Below are positions 44,593 to 53,090 of a DNA stretch of 64,000 nucleotides, piece after piece. The DNA lies in contig NZ_ALWW01000007.1 of the NCBI RefSeq assembly GCF_000344175.1, forward strand, positions 1-64,000, in the 5' to 3' direction. The position numbers and the translations under genes are program-made. This stretch comes from Listeria fleischmannii subsp. fleischmannii LU2006-1 (GTDB taxonomy: Bacteria; Bacillota; Bacilli; Lactobacillales; Listeriaceae). Below the pieces are notes generated by a model. That model did not search any database. It was not told the DNA's origin and was given only the letters and a program-made list of their open reading frames with translations. How positions within the stretch are numbered: position 1 is the first letter of the stretch; each line of letters starts with the position of its first letter.

Positions 44593-45867
44593 TTAGAACC
44601 TCACCAAATGATGTTTTAATTCAAAAATACTCCCCAAATTAAAATAATTTTTATCATTTTTGCAAAGATCTAATATATTTTTGGTATCAATGACAATAGC
44701 GTTATTTGTTTCTGAAAAATCATTGGCTGATAAGGTTTTAAATTCGCTATGATCAGCCAAAACTAATACTAAATCTGCTTTATCTAGTGCCTTGTTTAAA
44801 TCTTTTTCTATAAAATCTGCCTGAATATGCGGTTCATAAACCACAACATCATACGCATCGTTTTGTTCTAGCATTTGATAAATTAAAACTGCCGGACTTT
44901 CACGAGCATCATCAATATCCCCTTTGTATGTTAGCCCCATCACGACAATTTTCGGATGTATTTTATCCGCCATTAAATCATTTACTTTCCCTATAATAAA
45001 CTCTGGCATAGATGTATTAATTTCGCGGGCAGTTTGAATCAGTGGTGATTCTTCCTCCGCTTTTGAGGCAATAAAATAAGGATCCACAGCTAGACAGTGC
45101 CCCCCAACACCTGGCCCTGGATGATGTAAGTTAACACGAGGATGTTTATTTGCCATTTCAATGACTTCTAGTGCATTAATTTCGATTTTATCGCATACTT
45201 TTACAAGTTCATTGGCTAAAGCGATATTAACATCACGATAAGTGTTTTCCATAAGCTTGGCCATTTCTGCAACAGACGCTTTCGCTTCGATTAATTCGCC
45301 TTTTACAAAGACACCATAAACCTGTTTTCCTGCTGCGGTACAAGCTGGCGTAACACCACCAATAATGCGATTATTATAAACTAATTCATGGATAACTTGA
45401 CCCGGAAGTACACGTTCAGGACAGTGCACAAGAAAAACATCTTTCCCAATAGTAAAACCCGCTTTTTCAACTAGCGGTTTAATAAAGTCTTCCATAGAAC
45501 GCGGTGCAATCGTGGATTCTACGATAATTGTGTTGCCCGAGCTTAAACAAGGCAAAATCATTTCTACGGCCGATAAAACATAGTCTAAGTTGCAAGATTT
45601 GAGTGCATCATCGTTATTAGGCGTAGGAACGGCCACAATAAACACATCTGCCGGTTTAGGTGTTAAACCTACGCGGAAATTTTCTTTTTCTACTGCTTGA
45701 TTTAGTGCTTCTTGTAAGCCTGGTTCTTCAATATGAACTTGTCCGTTTTGTAACATTTCTACAACTTGGGGATTTACATCAACGCCTAGGACATCCTGAT
45801 TATGGTTAGCAAACATAATGGCTGTTGGTAAGCCAATATATCCCATCCCTAAAACTGTGATTTTCAC
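44593..45867 (-). CDS. UDP-N-acetyl-D-mannosamine dehydrogenase-type enzyme
   Basis: 424 residues of the UDP-glucose/UDP-ManNAc dehydrogenase family (WecC-like), which oxidises a UDP-sugar to its uronic acid with NAD. GTG start after GGGAGG. NAD motif GMGYIGLPTA, then VAVPTPNNDD, VESTIAP, HCPERVLPGQ, and the catalytic Cys in PGVGGHCLAVDPYF; C-terminal GLTYKGDIDDARESPA. HCPERVLPG is typical of the ManNAc branch. Suggests the polymer contains ManNAcA or a similar acidic sugar. No epimerase gene adjoins it. Confidence 0.9.
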   Translation of the reverse strand: MKITVLGMGYIGLPTAIMFANHNQDVLGVDVNPQVVEMLQNGQVHIEEPGLQEALNQAVEKENFRVGLTPKPADVFIVAVPTPNNDDALKSCNLDYVLSAVEMILPCLSSGNTIIVESTIAPRSMEDFIKPLVEKAGFTIGKDVFLVHCPERVLPGQVIHELVYNNRIIGGVTPACTAAGKQVYGVFVKGELIEAKASVAEMAKLMENTYRDVNIALANELVKVCDKIEINALEVIEMANKHPRVNLHHPGPGVGGHCLAVDPYFIASKAEEESPLIQTAREINTSMPEFIIGKVNDLMADKIHPKIVVMGLTYKGDIDDARESPAVLIYQMLEQNDAYDVVVYEPHIQADFIEKDLNKALDKADLVLVLADHSEFKTLSANDFSETNNAIVIDTKNILDLCKNDKNYFNLGSIFELKHHLVRF

Positions 45868-45882
45868 AAGATTACCTCCCAA

Positions 45883-46350
45883 TTACTCAGCTTTAGGAAT
45901 ACTAATATCCCAAGTTGCTGCATCTTTTTTATTTTGTATATATATAAGTTTGCCTTCTTTAACTGACTTTGGTAGTTCAAAATAGGCACTACCAGTTAAC
46001 TTTTTGCCTTTTTCAATAACATCACCGAAATTATTACCTTGCGGGAATACATCATATGTTTTTTTATCTGCTTTAATTTTAAAATCGCCAGCGCCTATGC
46101 TAGCTTCGCCAGAGTCTTTATTGTCAATAGTCATTTTAATTTCTACCATATTTTTGTCACCTTTGGCATTATCCGTTGTATGAATCGAATTAATTTTCAT
46201 ATTCATGTTATTAACGGTTTTCGAAACATATTCTTTGTCATTTGTCGTTTCTTTTTTCTTACTTGCATTTGTATCATTACTACATGCCGCTGTGATGGAT
46301 AAAGCCGCAATAACAAGTAGTATGGACATACCTTTCAAACTTTTCTTCAT
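45883..46350 (-). CDS. DUF4352-type lipoprotein
   Basis: 155 residues. Lipobox TAAC with Cys23, a polar linker, then an Ig-like beta domain (KINSIHTTDNAKGDKNMVEI, KMTIDNKDSGEASI, GDFKIKADKK, LTGSAYFELPKSVKEGK) of the DUF4352 (telomeric-repeat-binding-factor-2-like named) group common on Gram-positive surfaces. The ATG at 46350 has AAGGAG ten bases upstream; a TTG two codons earlier is too close. It precedes the dehydrogenase by 15 bases and may open the operon, but its role there is unclear. Confidence 0.8.
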   Translation of the reverse strand: MKKSLKGMSILLVIAALSITAACSNDTNASKKKETTNDKEYVSKTVNNMNMKINSIHTTDNAKGDKNMVEIKMTIDNKDSGEASIGAGDFKIKADKKTYDVFPQGNNFGDVIEKGKKLTGSAYFELPKSVKEGKLIYIQNKKDAATWDISIPKAE

Positions 46351-46449
46351 TTTCAAATCGCTCCTTGCTAATAGACAACAAAATTATCTCTTATAGCTTA
46401 ATTTTTATTTTATTTAACAATTTATGTCTTATAAATAAATTGGACGGAA

Positions 46450-46489
46450 GCGTTTGTAATTAGACACTTTGCTGCCTAGTTACAAACGC
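46450..46489. terminator. Hairpin after the giant surface protein gene
   Basis: Arms GCGTTTGTAATTAG and CTAGTTACAAACGC (one mismatch) with a 12-base loop, ~35 bases beyond the stop codon. It lacks a clean T tail, so terminator function is probable rather than certain. Confidence 0.55.
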
Positions 46490-46522
46490 ATACCGCCGAA
46501 TTATTTTTGCTTAGAGATAAAT

Positions 46523-49500
46523 TTAATTGGTTAGTACAAGATCTACCTCAGAAATTTTATTACCTAAATCATCTTTCCCGTAAACTTTTACAACATCGGT
46601 TACAGCTGTTACTTTATCTCTTAAAAAGTATCGATAGATGTTATTTCCCGTAACAGGAATTGTTTGATATTCAGTACCATTTACCTCTACCGAAATACGT
46701 GTAACATCTCCTGTATAGGTTCCTGTTAGATAGCTCGCACCAACTTTATAACTATCTGCTGTTATTGTGCCTGTCACTTTGGTTAAAGTGACATCTACTT
46801 CTGTCACTTTAGTTCCATCTGCAGCATAGCCAATCATAGAAACTTTGTCATTTGCACTCGTGATTAAATTAGCTGCATAATAAGCAAATGCATTATTCGT
46901 CACTGGTATTTTAGATTGTTCTACTCCGTTCACTACAAGCGCAATACGGGTAATATCTCCTGTTGTTGTTCCTTTTACTTGCTTATCTTTCCCTACTTTA
47001 TAGCTTTCCATAGTAATTGTACCTGTAGGGGGCGTTTTATCTAAAATAGTCACTGGAACACGATTTAACTCACGACCCGTAGCATCATAAGCGATTGCAT
47101 ACACTACATCAGTAGGACTTGTAATAAGTGTTTTTGCATAGTACTCATATTTGTTACCAGAAACTGGAATAGCACTCTGCACTGTTCCATTCACTTCAAT
47201 GCTGACACGTTTTACGTCTCCAGTGTAGGTTCCGGTTACTTGATCAGTACCAATTCGATATGAATCAGCTGTTATTGTGCCATCTCCTGTATAAATATTC
47301 AGTTGCTTAGTACTTACAACTTTACCTTCTGAATTTAGACCTTCCATCATCACAACATCCGTTACAGAAGTAACGATATTTTTGGCATAATATTCAATAA
47401 CATTATTTGACACAGGAATTGTGGAATACGTTTGTCCACCTTTTGTAACACGAACTTTCACGATATCTCCAGTATATGTGCCCTTAATTTTACTATCCGT
47501 CCCATATTTATAAGAGCTAAGTTGGATTTCTCCTGTTGTCGATGCTTTCGTTGTCACTTTCACGATTTGGCTGTCTAATGGATTTCCAGCCGCATCATAA
47601 CCCGTTATAACTACTACATCTGTTGTTGCCAAAATTTTATCGTTCGCATAATATTCAAATGAGCCATTTGAAACCGGGATTCTTGTATATTCTGTACCAT
47701 TGACTGAAAGTCCCACTTTCACAATATCTCCAGTATAGGTCCCTATTACTTTATTGTCGGTACCTTTTTGGAAATCATTGGCTGTTATCGTACCTGATGT
47801 TGTTTTTTGAACAACTTTTACAAGTGCGCGGTCAAGCTCTTTTCCGTTATTATCAAGCGCTACTACATATACAATATCAGTAACACTAGTGATTAGGCTT
47901 TTAGCGTAGTATTGATATGGGCTAGCACTTACTGAAATCGCCTGCTTTTCAGTACCATTCACAATAAGTTTAATTTTAGCCACATCACCTGTATACGTTC
48001 CTCTAACGTATCCGTCCCCACCAAGTTGATAGTCGTTTCCAGTTATGGTCCCTACAGTTGGTGTTTTCACATTTACTTTAGCACGATCGAGCTCTTTTCC
48101 ATTATTATCAAGCCCTACGACATAGACATCATCAGTTGCATTCAATATTTTGTCTTTCGCAAAATATTTATATGGGCTGCCTGATACTGTAATCGTTTGT
48201 TGTTCAGTACCATTTATAATTAACTTGATTTTAGTAACATCACCTGTATACGTTCCTGTTACATATGGATCTGAACCAATTGTAAAATCGTTAGCTGTTA
48301 TTGTTCCAGCAGTTGGTTTGTTCACGTTCACTTTAGCACGATCAAGTTCCTTACCATTTTCGTCAAGTGCTACGATATAAACTTGATCTGTTGCATTCAA
48401 TATTTTATCTTTCGCATAATATTGATAAGGTGTCTTTGTTACTCCAATAGTTTGCTTTTCTACACCATTGACAATCAACTTGATTTTAGCCACATCGCCT
48501 GTATAAGTTCCTTCGACGTATCCTCTTCCACCAATTGTATAGTCATCTGCAGTTATCGTTCCTTGAGTAACTTTTTCAACTGTCACCGTGATAGTTTTCG
48601 TTGCTTCATTGCCATCGCTATCTGTTACTTTATAGCTCACTTGATAAGTGCCTGCTTTTGTTGTGTCCACATTATTCGATGTCACTACGATTGCACTTGT
48701 TAAGTCGCCATCTTCTGTATCACTTGCGGTTACGTCTGCTTTTGGATCAAATGTGTCGCCCACTTTAATAGTCTTGTCACTTGCTGTGATGACTGGTTTA
48801 TCATTTGTTCCTACGGTAACTGTGATGGTTTTCGTTGCTTCATTGCCGGCACTATCTGTTACTTTATAGCTGACATGGTAAGTACCTGCTTTTGTTGTAT
48901 CTACATCATTTGCCGTTACCACAATCGCACTTGTTAAGTCGCCATCTTCTGTATCACTTGCGGTTACGCCTGCTTTCGGATCAAATGTATCGCCCACTTT
49001 GATAGTCTTGTCACTTGCTGTGATGACTGGTTTATCGTTTGTTCCTACGGTAACTGTGATGGTTTTGGTTGCTTCATTGCCATCGCTATCTGTTACTTTA
49101 TAGCTCACTTGATAAGTGCCTGCTTTTGTTGTGTCCACATTATTCGATGTCACTACGATTGCACTTGTTAAATCGCCATCTTCTGTATCACTTGCGGTTA
49201 CGCCTGCTTTTGGATCAAACGTATCGCCCACTTTGATAGTCTTGTCACTTGCTGTGATGACTGGTTTATCGTCTGTTCCTACGGTAACCGTAATCGTTTT
49301 GGTTGTTTCATTGCCATCGCTATCTGTTACTTTATAGCTGACATGGTAAGTACCTGCTTTCGTTGTATCTACATCATTTGCCGTTACCACAATCGCACTT
49401 GTTAAGTCACCATCTTCTGTATCACTTGCGGTTACGCCTGCTTTTGGATCAAATGTGTCCCCTACTTTGATAGTCTTATCACTTGCTGTGATGACTGGTT

Positions 49501-50926
49501 TATCATTTGTTCCTACAGTAACCGTAATCGTTTTGGTTGTTTCATTGCCATCGCTATCTGTTACTTTATAGCTGACATGGTATGTGCCTGCTTTTGTTGT
49601 ATCTACATCATTTGCCGTTACAACAATCGCACTTGTTAAATCGCCGTCTTCTGTATCACTTGCGGTTACACCATCCATTGGATCAAATGCATCACCAATT
49701 TTAAGTGTTTTATCTGCTGCATTAATGACTGGCTTGTCATTTGTAATGGTGTCATTCGATAGTCTTTCGAATTTTTGATTTTCAAATTGTGTTTTAAAAG
49801 CTGGAACATTTGTAGTTGAAACATTACTTACATTTCCATAAAGGTCTGTCAAAGAGGTTAAATTTTTCCATACATATTTTGGTGTTCCTAAAATGTTTGT
49901 CCCTTTTTCCCATGCGGCCATATTCTGATTCGTCGTTGAGAGTACTCCGCCATTACCTTCCATGTAAAGTGCTAAACCAGTTGGGTTTTCATTTCGGAAA
50001 TCGAAATAAGCCACATTATCCATTGTTAATTTACCAACTGGTGAAATTTGAACTGCATATAAACTGATTGGTGATGAAATCGCTTCTACAGATGCGCTTT
50101 TTGTCATCGTAACTTGTTTTGCATAGATTCGTGAATCAGATGACATAACGGCTTTTTGATAATTTAATTTGACTTTTGTTCCTGTGCCAAAGCTAACACT
50201 CGCCTCAACGCCCTTAATGCTTCCGTATCGGCTTACAATATTAAGGTCAGCCGCATCTCCAACAATAAGTGACTGTTGTGGACCATTTAAATACATCCCA
50301 ATTCCCATTGAATCGATGGATAATTTTGCCCCTGCACTTACTTGTAAATTACCAAAAGAATAAACTTGGATAGCATTTGCATTCCCAGTATTTTTAATGG
50401 TTGTTGTGGAAGCCCCGTCAAAATTTAGGTTCTTCACATTGAATACATCATTCGTACCTGCTGTTGTAAAGCTATTATTACCCTTTATAAAAGTATTACC
50501 ATTCGTATTAGAAACGGCTTCCCCGCCATTTAATGTGATGTTATCAAGTGTTACCGAATAGTTCACAACACTTGTTTTAAAAATGGCTCTTGCATTTGAT
50601 GTAAAATTAATATTGGAGAAAACTACACTCGCCGCTCCTGAAAGGTCACTTACAAAGCTACTATTATTAAGTGTAACTTTATGATTTGCCCCATCCACTG
50701 TGACATCATGCTTAATCACATAGTTTGTATATTCATTGAGTGCTAAATCATTTTTTAAAACTACTTTTGTTACTAGCTCATTGTTTAAGGCATCTCTAAG
50801 TTCTTTTTCTGTTCCTACTTCGAGTGTTACACCCGTTTCTGCGTTAGCTGTTAATGGTAAAAGTGCATTTGATAATGTTAGTAACACTAGCATAGCTGCA
50901 ACTAATGATGTTAAAAATTTTTTCAT
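46523..50926 (-). CDS. Giant secreted surface protein with beta-helix, five Big_5 and eight Ig-like repeats
   Basis: 1467 residues. Signal peptide ending near TANAET. Residues ~35-390 form a pectate-lyase-like beta-helix (VTLNNSSFVSDLSG, ITLNGGEAVSN, SMGIGMYLNGP). Five nearly identical 78-residue Big_5/DUF5011 repeats follow (NDKPVITASDKTIKVGD through TKTITVTVGT), then eight ~82-residue Ig-like repeats with the pattern GTYTGDV.K and YYAK..I. It ends in EVDLVLTN with no LPXTG, GW, LysM or membrane anchor, so it is released or held non-covalently. Likely adhesin or carbohydrate-binding scaffold. The near identity of the repeats at DNA level favours copy-number change. Confidence 0.88.
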   Translation of the reverse strand: MKKFLTSLVAAMLVLLTLSNALLPLTANAETGVTLEVGTEKELRDALNNELVTKVVLKNDLALNEYTNYVIKHDVTVDGANHKVTLNNSSFVSDLSGAASVVFSNINFTSNARAIFKTSVVNYSVTLDNITLNGGEAVSNTNGNTFIKGNNSFTTAGTNDVFNVKNLNFDGASTTTIKNTGNANAIQVYSFGNLQVSAGAKLSIDSMGIGMYLNGPQQSLIVGDAADLNIVSRYGSIKGVEASVSFGTGTKVKLNYQKAVMSSDSRIYAKQVTMTKSASVEAISSPISLYAVQISPVGKLTMDNVAYFDFRNENPTGLALYMEGNGGVLSTTNQNMAAWEKGTNILGTPKYVWKNLTSLTDLYGNVSNVSTTNVPAFKTQFENQKFERLSNDTITNDKPVINAADKTLKIGDAFDPMDGVTASDTEDGDLTSAIVVTANDVDTTKAGTYHVSYKVTDSDGNETTKTITVTVGTNDKPVITASDKTIKVGDTFDPKAGVTASDTEDGDLTSAIVVTANDVDTTKAGTYHVSYKVTDSDGNETTKTITVTVGTDDKPVITASDKTIKVGDTFDPKAGVTASDTEDGDLTSAIVVTSNNVDTTKAGTYQVSYKVTDSDGNEATKTITVTVGTNDKPVITASDKTIKVGDTFDPKAGVTASDTEDGDLTSAIVVTANDVDTTKAGTYHVSYKVTDSAGNEATKTITVTVGTNDKPVITASDKTIKVGDTFDPKADVTASDTEDGDLTSAIVVTSNNVDTTKAGTYQVSYKVTDSDGNEATKTITVTVEKVTQGTITADDYTIGGRGYVEGTYTGDVAKIKLIVNGVEKQTIGVTKTPYQYYAKDKILNATDQVYIVALDENGKELDRAKVNVNKPTAGTITANDFTIGSDPYVTGTYTGDVTKIKLIINGTEQQTITVSGSPYKYFAKDKILNATDDVYVVGLDNNGKELDRAKVNVKTPTVGTITGNDYQLGGDGYVRGTYTGDVAKIKLIVNGTEKQAISVSASPYQYYAKSLITSVTDIVYVVALDNNGKELDRALVKVVQKTTSGTITANDFQKGTDNKVIGTYTGDIVKVGLSVNGTEYTRIPVSNGSFEYYANDKILATTDVVVITGYDAAGNPLDSQIVKVTTKASTTGEIQLSSYKYGTDSKIKGTYTGDIVKVRVTKGGQTYSTIPVSNNVIEYYAKNIVTSVTDVVMMEGLNSEGKVVSTKQLNIYTGDGTITADSYRIGTDQVTGTYTGDVKRVSIEVNGTVQSAIPVSGNKYEYYAKTLITSPTDVVYAIAYDATGRELNRVPVTILDKTPPTGTITMESYKVGKDKQVKGTTTGDITRIALVVNGVEQSKIPVTNNAFAYYAANLITSANDKVSMIGYAADGTKVTEVDVTLTKVTGTITADSYKVGASYLTGTYTGDVTRISVEVNGTEYQTIPVTGNNIYRYFLRDKVTAVTDVVKVYGKDDLGNKISEVDLVLTN
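48572..49741 (-). repeat. Five tandem 234-bp coding repeats (Big_5 domains)
   Basis: Exact period of 234 bp (78 codons), five units, within the giant surface gene. Units 2-5 differ at only a few codons (ANDVDTTKAGTYH versus SNNVDTTKAGTYQ, alternating between units); unit 1 is more diverged (INAADKTLKIGDAFDPMDG). The alternating variants suggest duplication of a two-unit block. Confidence 0.93.
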
Positions 50927-51345
50927 ACCCTGGCTCCTTTTTATGCGTATTAAAAGTAATTTAGTTTTTTTCGGAAATAGATCAAAGTTTTTTAATCCCC
51001 CATGATACTCACTCCCTTAAAATAACTTCCTATTCCAGCAGAAGTTAAGATTTATAAAACAGTATAGCAATGAAATTTCTATAAATCTGTATACTATTTA
51101 TGAGGCTTTTCACTTTTTGCGGACCTTTCATTCAAAAAAAAAGATTGACAAATCATTCATTATGGATTATGGGGCTTTTAAATAATGTGTCAAAATGTCA
51201 TATTTCAAAACGTATTTCCCAAAATCCATACCGAAACTATCACTTTGAAATGTGATAACTTTAACATTCTAACGCAACAAAAAACACTACTCGTTAAGTC
51301 ACTAAACCTAACAAGTAGTGTAAATCAAAATGTCATAAAATTTTC
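50927..51345. other. Intergenic region upstream of the giant surface gene
   Basis: No gene seen. It contains a conserved box AGATTGACAAATCAT (51142-51156), TTTCTATAAAT (51076-51086) and a TATACT-like -10 near 51062 on the minus strand, all of which have counterparts upstream of the LPXTG gene at 53091-54329. ATCAC and GTGAT arms lie at 51239-51256. The far end is the terminator of the reductase gene. Confidence 0.6.
51280..51321 (-). terminator. Terminator after the DHFR-like reductase gene
   Basis: ACACTACT and AGTAGTGT arms with partial inner pairing, followed on the minus strand by TTTTTTG, about 25 bases after the stop codon. Confidence 0.75.
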
Positions 51346-51855
51346 TTATTTTTCAAATACCATTTCCGCAAATGGACCGAACTGATTCACTTCCACAAGA
51401 CGATAACGCTTTTCGTCTTGTTTTTGTGTAAATAACGGGATACCTTCTCCAAGCAGAACAGGAGCCACCTGAATAAATAGCTTATCGACCATATTTTCAT
51501 CTAATAATGGAGCTAAAACGCTATTTCCTCCGACAATCCAAATATTTTTATCCGGCGCAAAGTCACGCACAAAACGAACCACGTCCCCTTTTACCGGCTT
51601 AAAACTTTTTAAAGAAAGTTCTTTTTCATGGGTGAAAACGTAATTTTCTGTTGGCGCATAAAGCGATTCAATATTTTCTAGATGTTCAATTTCAGCATAT
51701 GTTTTTTTCCCCATAATCATAACATCCATTTGTTTATAAAAAGCATCATAATTTGTTTCTTCCGCTGCCCCAGTCTGGTATAGCCAATCTAGGCGGCCGT
51801 TTTGGTCTGCCAAATAGCCATCCATGGATGTGCATCCGTAAAAATAAACACTCAT
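51346..51855 (-). CDS. RibD C-terminal/dihydrofolate reductase-like protein
   Basis: 169 residues of the DHFR-like RibD_C family (YyaP/YwjB-type). Start at 51855 (MSVYFYGCTSMDGYLADQNG) with AAGGAGG upstream. Motifs: TSMDGYLA, VMIMGKKTYAEI, NIWIVGGNSVLAPLL and IQVAPVLLGEGIPLF. It probably is an NADPH-dependent reductase of unknown substrate. Stand-alone gene. Confidence 0.9.
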   Translation of the reverse strand: MSVYFYGCTSMDGYLADQNGRLDWLYQTGAAEETNYDAFYKQMDVMIMGKKTYAEIEHLENIESLYAPTENYVFTHEKELSLKSFKPVKGDVVRFVRDFAPDKNIWIVGGNSVLAPLLDENMVDKLFIQVAPVLLGEGIPLFTQKQDEKRYRLVEVNQFGPFAEMVFEK

Positions 51856-51930
51856 TTTGTGTACCTCCTTCATTGATTACGCGAATTGGACGGCCTTTTT
51901 GAAGACGAATAGGCTGTGCGCACACTCGTT

Positions 51931-52782
51931 TTATTCCCGAAAACGGTTGGTCGCTTCTCGTGATTTTTGTATATGGGTAATCATGTCTTCATAGCGTTTT
52001 GACGCAAAGTAGTAAAAAAGAATGTCAATAACGAGCAACTGCGCTTGTCTAGAACTCGTTGCCGTGCTACGAAGTTCTGCTTCCGGTGCGCGTGATGTTT
52101 CCAAAACAAAGTCTGCAATGGTTTTTAATTTGTTACTACCAATACGCGTTAAACTCACCACTTTTAGCCCATTGCGTTTTGCTTCTTTCGCCAGTTGCAA
52201 AACTTCTGATGTTTCGCCACTATTAGAAATCGCGATTAAAACACTGTTTGATTTCCCAGCCGAGAAAGCCATCGCTAAAACATGCGGATCTTGTGATAAA
52301 AACACATTTTTACCTGCCCGAAGCCACTTTTGCGCAATATCTTCAGCAATCAGCCACGATGCCCCAACGCCGTAAGCATAAATCGTCTCCGCCTTCTCCA
52401 TCTCCATACAAACAGCAACGATCGCGTCCTCTTTTAGCTGACTAGCCGTATCTTGAGTGGTTTGAATCATATTCGACACTAACTTTTCTCGGATAGAATC
52501 AAAAGACTCATCAGGCTCAATGTCATAATAACCTGCCTTTTTAGGCATGGCAAGTTCCATTGATAATTGACGCTTTAATTCCGGAAAACTATCCAAATTA
52601 AGGGATTTTGAAAAGCGGATAACCGCTGCCGCACTCGCATTGGATTTTTTTGCTAAACTTTGCACCGAAGCTTTCACAGCAAAATTCGGATCAGCCAATA
52701 TCGTTTTGCCGACTTTTTGTTCAGAGTTCGGCAATGACCCCAATATGCCATTAATAAGGTTGATAATACTACCGTTTGCCAT
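51931..52782 (-). CDS. RpiR/MurR-family transcriptional regulator
   Basis: 283 residues: N-terminal RpiR helix-turn-helix (ILADPNFAVKASVQSLAKKS, ASAAAVIRFSKSLNLDSFPEL, residues ~28-70) and a SIS sugar-phosphate domain (YAYGVGASWLIAEDIAQKWL, LIAISNSGETSEVLQLAKEA). These proteins sense phosphosugars such as MurNAc-6P. It stands alone 26 kb from murQ-murP/mupG, whose promoters carry RpiR-type palindromes; regulation in trans is possible. GGGAAG upstream of the ATG is a weak site. Confidence 0.9.
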   Translation of the reverse strand: MANGSIINLINGILGSLPNSEQKVGKTILADPNFAVKASVQSLAKKSNASAAAVIRFSKSLNLDSFPELKRQLSMELAMPKKAGYYDIEPDESFDSIREKLVSNMIQTTQDTASQLKEDAIVAVCMEMEKAETIYAYGVGASWLIAEDIAQKWLRAGKNVFLSQDPHVLAMAFSAGKSNSVLIAISNSGETSEVLQLAKEAKRNGLKVVSLTRIGSNKLKTIADFVLETSRAPEAELRSTATSSRQAQLLVIDILFYYFASKRYEDMITHIQKSREATNRFRE

Positions 52783-52860
52783 AAATCAATCTTCCCTACG
52801 TTTTTCTTTGATTATAACATAGCATTTTCATTTGGAGAAATACGATACAGCCCATAAAAA

Positions 52861-53083
52861 AGACGCGGGAAAATCCCGCGTCTCAGCTTGTAGAAAAACT
52901 CAAAGTTTAAGCAAAACAAAACGCTTCTCACCAAAATCAGACTGCTGACAAATGGTGAGATTCTAGGCAGTGCCTCTGTACCGGAGCGGAGCGTACTCGA
53001 GTACGTAAGCACCGGAACGGAAGGCAGGAACGACGAAGATTGCCGTTTGTCAGCAGTCTGAGACGCGGGGAGGTCCCGCGTCT
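52861..53083. repeat. Terminator-nested structured repeat, copy R3
   Basis: Third copy. Both flanking hairpins share the arms AGACGCGGG and CCCGCGTCT (52861-52883 and 53061-53083) but have different loops, AAAAT and GAGGT, which differ only by A-to-G transitions. Core stems match R2 (CAGACTGCTGACAAATGG with CCGTTTGTCAGCAGTCTG; CCGG with CCGG; palindrome CGTACTCGAGTACG), while the intermediate stem is TGCCT/AGGCA. The right-hand hairpin lies 7 bases beyond the stop of the LPXTG gene; the left one has its T run on the minus strand. Confidence 0.9.
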
Positions 53084-53090
53084 TCATTTT

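Noticed and set aside
46450-46489. Hairpin as an integron attC or phage attachment site
   Set aside because: No integrase, no cassette-like gene and no core-site sequence; it simply follows a gene end.
48572-49741. Tandem repeats as a CRISPR array
   Set aside because: Period is 234 bp with no unique spacers and the repeats are in-frame protein domains; no cas genes are present.
52812-53087. Minus-strand open frame across repeat R3
   Set aside because: Same reason as for R1: a by-product of the repeat sequence, with flanking hairpins inside the frame.
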